In this document: in pieces, positions 59,601 through 64,000 of the stretch
Numbering within the stretch: position 1 is the stretch's first letter
Layout: every line of letters starts with the position of its first letter
Source: Viscum album
Taxonomy: Eukaryota > Streptophyta > Magnoliopsida > Santalales > Viscaceae
Reading direction: 5' to 3'
DNA: 64,000 nt
Assembly: GCA_963277665.1 (NCBI GenBank)
Contig: OY728159.1
Span: 1,018,057,343 to 1,018,121,342 of the forward strand
The notes under the pieces: generated by a model
Databases searched by the model: none
What the model was told of the DNA's origin: nothing
The model's input: the letters and a program-made list of their open reading frames with translations, nothing else
Made by a program: the position numbers and the translations under genes

Positions 59601-62600
59601 AATATGTGAATTGTTCATGAGATGTCTAGGTTCTATAAGTGTACCAACTAAATAGAAAATTATTTTCTTAAGATAATCAAATATGACTTGATAGTCCAAT
59701 TTTAAGCATTGATTGTTGAAAAATAATGGTTGTATCTGAGATGAGTGGGATTCCTTTCATTATATGGAATTTTCTATAGTATCTAAATGGGGTTTTGAAA
59801 CTATATAGAGATTCCACATAATGTATTGATGTTATATAAATAAAGTCATCAATTATTTCGGGTATATAATCCCAAATTTATATTTTGAAAATGATGTGAA
59901 TACAAAGAATTTAAAAATCAAGGTTAGGGTTGATATAGCTTGGATTTTTCATTAAATTAGAGTATAAATGGTTTTTATTAGGAATAATTGGGTTCAAAAT
60001 GAATATTTAATGCTCAAATGAAAATAATTAATGATAGATATTCTTTATTTTATTTTCCAAAATATGTTAAGAGTATCTATTTTTTGATAAACTCTTTTTA
60101 TAATAAACCTATGATGATAAACATGATTTATGATTCATTAGTAAAAATAACATATCTTGAAAGAAGGAAAATGATAAATGTGTTTTAAATAGAATAAAAT
60201 AATTCATCCAAGACATTTTTTTAAACATGATGGAAATATATCCCACAAGAATTCATTGAATATTATAAAAAACAATTTATTCTTTTGAGATTAATTCACC
60301 AAACACATAGAATACCATACAAGATATGGTTGTTAATAAATGAGTTATTAAATGTTTTCACTAAATTAAATAATTGTTATGTATTAATCAAAAAGAGTAT
60401 TTTATATATTAATTTAATATTTTTTTAATATTATACGATTAATAAATTCAATGTTAACATCACATTATATCCTAAATGTTTTTATGGTATGTGGGTAAAT
60501 GTAAAATAATGTAAATAGTTACATCTTGTTACTGTGGATATGTAAAAGTAAAAGACTGAGAGGAAAGGTACTTGTATAATAATGATTAAATAAAAAATAA
60601 TTATATGTAAACATAAAAAGTCATTAGCATCGAATCATTGGACATTCTGAATTAATGGAGTTTGAATATATTCTCAAAGGGCTGAACATTTATAATATCA
60701 TTCCTAATCTCACTGCCATTCAAACTAGTATTATTTAAATATTTTATATATTAATCTTATTTATTGGTGGGTTTTATAAAAAAACATTTAGAGATGTGGA
60801 TGTAGTTATATAAATATATAATTAATTATATAAAATATAAAATATTTCAGACATTATGTATTTTGGGAGAATTTCTTAAGTCATACGATATTAGAAAGAG
60901 ATCAATATTTTATATATATATTCTTATAGAGAATTTAAATATTATCATAAGACAAAAAATATGTTTTTTATTGGATGAACCATAATTTATATGACTTGGA
61001 GTGTCATATACTATCTCTTTGCGATATTAGGGATGTATATTTCATATTTGGATTTCCACATTACGTGAGTTTAAAGAATATGAATACCATGAGAACCTTC
61101 ATGTATTCATGATTTTCCTATAAAAACCATTATATTTGAGCAATTCAATGGTCATTTGATATATATATTGTCATGATATCCACTGATTTTAATCCAGATT
61201 GGATTGTCCTCCCATATGGTGAGTATGAAATATGGTCCCTCGATTGAGATAGAATGAAATAGTGTATGGTTCTACATAGATAGAGACATATTATATGTTT
61301 ATCTATTGGATTATGGGAATGTAATTTAATAATCAATTAGAGTGAATTCCATATTATGTGTATGTTTTTCTAGTCTGTCTATACTTGGATAATCAAGAAC
61401 ATTTAGGTAACTATACAGGATTGATATACTATTTGTCCCATGGTTTCTTGATGTCTTGGATAAAGTAATCATATGAAAGAAAATTCTTTTATATGATACA
61501 ATTTTTGGAGTGTGTATCAATAGACTTTAATTTGATGGTGATCATGATAGATCATTTTATTGTTTCAGAAATACTAAATCATTAATTGAAGAAATAAGTT
61601 TCTTAAATTTTTGAATTTGGGAACTTATATTTCTTTTCAATGATACAAAGCAATGTGGTGTAATAAAATTTTCTTGAGAGAATGGCGATTATTATTTATA
61701 AAATATAGAGATATTCTGAAAATGTTTATTATATTTTATCAAAAATGAGTTTTGGATGGATATTTAAATTGTATTTCATATAATGTGATACATGGTGATG
61801 ATGGTGATATATTCCAAAATGATTTCAAGAAGATATCTAAAAAAGTATTTTTGTATAATTTTAAAATTTTGTTTCTTATGATATAATATAATATGGGATA
61901 GAATAGATTCTATATATTATTATTAAAATTGGGATATTGATGGATAATTTACTTAAATATAACATAAATCAAGTGATGTTTCTGGCTATATTATATAAAT
62001 ATATCAGTTTTCATAGGGTATGAAATACATGTTGCAAAGGCATAATGTATATATTTAGGGAAAATAATTAGGTAAGCTATTGTGATATCATAACACCACT
62101 ACCAAATCCATATCAAATTGTATGATATGGTCATATCACATGTATTTCAATATGAATTAATCATATTAAATTATTAAGATATTATTAAAAGTAATATCTC
62201 TTATAAGTTTATAAATAACATTAATGTTTCGTATGCTTATACTTGTTTTATAATTTATTAAAGTGTATTTATATGATAAATACATGAATTGGATGAGTGG
62301 TCACAACTTTTTTTAACTGTATAATTACCCAATAATTATGCAATGTCTGTGAAAATGGACAAAGACTTGGTGAGTATCCCAGGGGCCTATATAAATTGTC
62401 TACAACATTTTATATGGCAGTCTAATATTTTTTAAATTCTCAATACTAAATATTTATTCTATTTATTCCATTTATATTGTTTGTTACAGGAATACCATGT
62501 AATTAAGGAGAGTCAATCCCAATAATTTAGTGACTTATCGGCCCATGAACACACTTGAGTGGAAGAAATAAATTAGTTGCTTCTCAGTGATCTTCATCAA

Positions 62601-64000
62601 ATAGCGGGATTAAATATTGAAGTTGGCAACATTATTAGTATAAGGTATACATGTTATTTTATTTTCAATATATATGGAATTTATTTCATAGCATTATGAT
62701 GTTGGTTTAAAGGTTTTTATAACACCCATCAGGTCACAGTTATGTATTTATTTTTATTATTTATTTTATTTATTTTAGTCAGGTATTTTGAAAGTGATAG
62801 ATATTGATACAATGAAAAAAGGTGAAAAGATATTGTTTGGAATAGATAGCTCATTATTAATACTAACTATGAACCCAAACCATGTCAAATTGGGAGAGTT
62901 TTTTAGAGATTTTTCCATGATTAGAATATGGTTTTCGAAACCATGAATTTATCCAGTTGAACCATGTAGCTTAGTGGATGTGTAAGAGTATATTTCATAG
63001 TTTTTGACATAGTTATATGGAAATGTTAAACCAAGCCAAGAATATTACCCATACATGTGATGTTATATATATAATTGATACCATTATGTTTAAGCATGGT
63101 TTCCCAAGTCATGCAGACAACACAACCTTTTTAAAAGAGTAAAGTTACAAAATTACCCTTACCCAAGTATAACCTTATTCCTATTACTTCCCATTTGTGT
63201 TACCTAGATTCCCAATCAGCTAGATCTCTCTTTTATCCAATCTAATTTTGTGATTATCATGGATTTGGAGATTTTTATAAATGTAAACTCTTTATTTATC
63301 TTGGTTTACTTCTTATCCCATCCTCTAGTCTCTTATACTTAGATATTTCGCCATCTATTTTCCCTAGTTGGCCAGGGTGGTAATTCTCTTTTATAAGAAT
63401 AAGTTTAAATATAAATTTTATATTTATTATCAAATTTTTTTGATCCAATTATACTTTTTATTTGGAATCAAATGAATGTGATGAGTTTTATCAAGATATA
63501 AGGTTAGGGTGTATACACAATGCGTCTTTCTTTTGAAATATCTATGGTTCTTGGGATTACTTTCATATTGTTTTTATAAAATGTGTTTGGATTGGATTGT
63601 TTAGGGATGTAATATGTTAATTAATTTTTATAGAGTTTTTTTGGATTATGTTGTGTTTTCATATGGTGTTACCTAAAAACCAATTTTATACATATAAAGT
63701 GATGGGAAAATACTTCAAAGGGATTGTTTTATTTTGAATAAATTTTTGAAATAATTATTAAAATGGAATCTTCGTTTTACATTATGGTTCTCTAATAATG
63801 GATATTGGTTATGAAATGATTTTAAATCTCTTGGGGGATAAATTGGTAATTTTTTTTGGTAACCAAGATGGGTGATGTTATTGCTTAGTTAGTGAACTAG
63901 CTATGGGTTTTTTATAGTGACACTTTGATTTCTATTAACATTGGTTTGTTTTTTAGGTTCAACCACTCTAGAGAGTGTACTGAGAGTGAGTCATAGATAC
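56670..64000. other. Unassigned AT-rich interval
   Basis: More than 7 kb with no domain recognised on either strand. Frames are short and broken; two minus-strand frames (61145-61520) lack any known pattern. A phrase near 60311 (ATACAAGATATGGTTGTTAATAAA) resembles the reverse complement of about 56735-56760, which might mean inverted relatives, but the similarity is short and AT-rich. The interval probably holds very old transposon remains. No tRNA, rRNA or satellite was seen. Confidence 0.5.

Noticed and set aside
61145..61520. Two adjoining minus-strand frames of 63 and 64 residues
   Set aside because: No recognisable motif on this strand or the other. Copia RT and integrase landmarks were looked for in 57-62 kb and not found.
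1..64000. CRISPR arrays, bacterial operons, tRNA and rRNA genes
   Set aside because: No regularly spaced direct repeats of CRISPR type, no ribosome-binding-site operon structure and no complete tRNA or rRNA were seen. The content is plant retrotransposon DNA.

Overview
The window is AT-rich plant nuclear DNA made almost entirely of decayed retrotransposons. No intact host gene, tRNA, rRNA or CRISPR array was recognised. Plant origin is inferred from the element types: Ty3/gypsy chromoviruses with tRNA-iMet primer sites, gag-only elements with LTRs of about 4 kb, and an L1-type ORF1 with a DUF4283 domain. Many broken codons fit C-to-T (or G-to-A) change, as expected of methylated, long-silenced repeats. 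The species cannot be named; slow turnover of old repeats suggests a large genome. All boundaries and homologies were read by eye, without alignment software.

Layout. 1-2400: minus-strand gypsy remnant (gag, protease), followed from 2401 by its LTR with 87-bp and 48-bp tandem repeats. 8522 to about 28560: an old plus-strand chromovirus (element A) with two LTRs of about 3.3 kb, TATA boxes, gag, protease, RT, RNase H, integrase and a chromodomain trace, all full of stops. Its first LTR holds a GC-richer insert with a SINE-like head near 11.0-11.7 kb. Its RT is split by a younger minus-strand element H (14580-22658), which has PBS, gag, PPT and LTRs but no pol. One LTR of H carries an inverted segment and two deletions.

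About 28577-38400: remnants of minus-strand gypsy leaders (D and E). D is interrupted at 29219-33141 by two LTR-like copies of about 1.96 kb joined head to tail (G). 38.6-41.6 kb: an unidentified minus-strand remnant with a zinc knuckle and a coiled coil. 42.5-44.75 kb: a LINE ORF1 fragment. 46575-56669: element B, a second gag-only minus-strand element with LTRs of about 3.7 kb. About 56.7-64 kb: AT-rich sequence that could not be assigned.

No gene set works together here as a live pathway. The main interest is structural: nested insertion with a recoverable target site, two gag-only elements of matching layout, an LTR with an internal inversion, an LTR-LTR tandem, and minisatellites inside LTRs. 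No new biological system was found.
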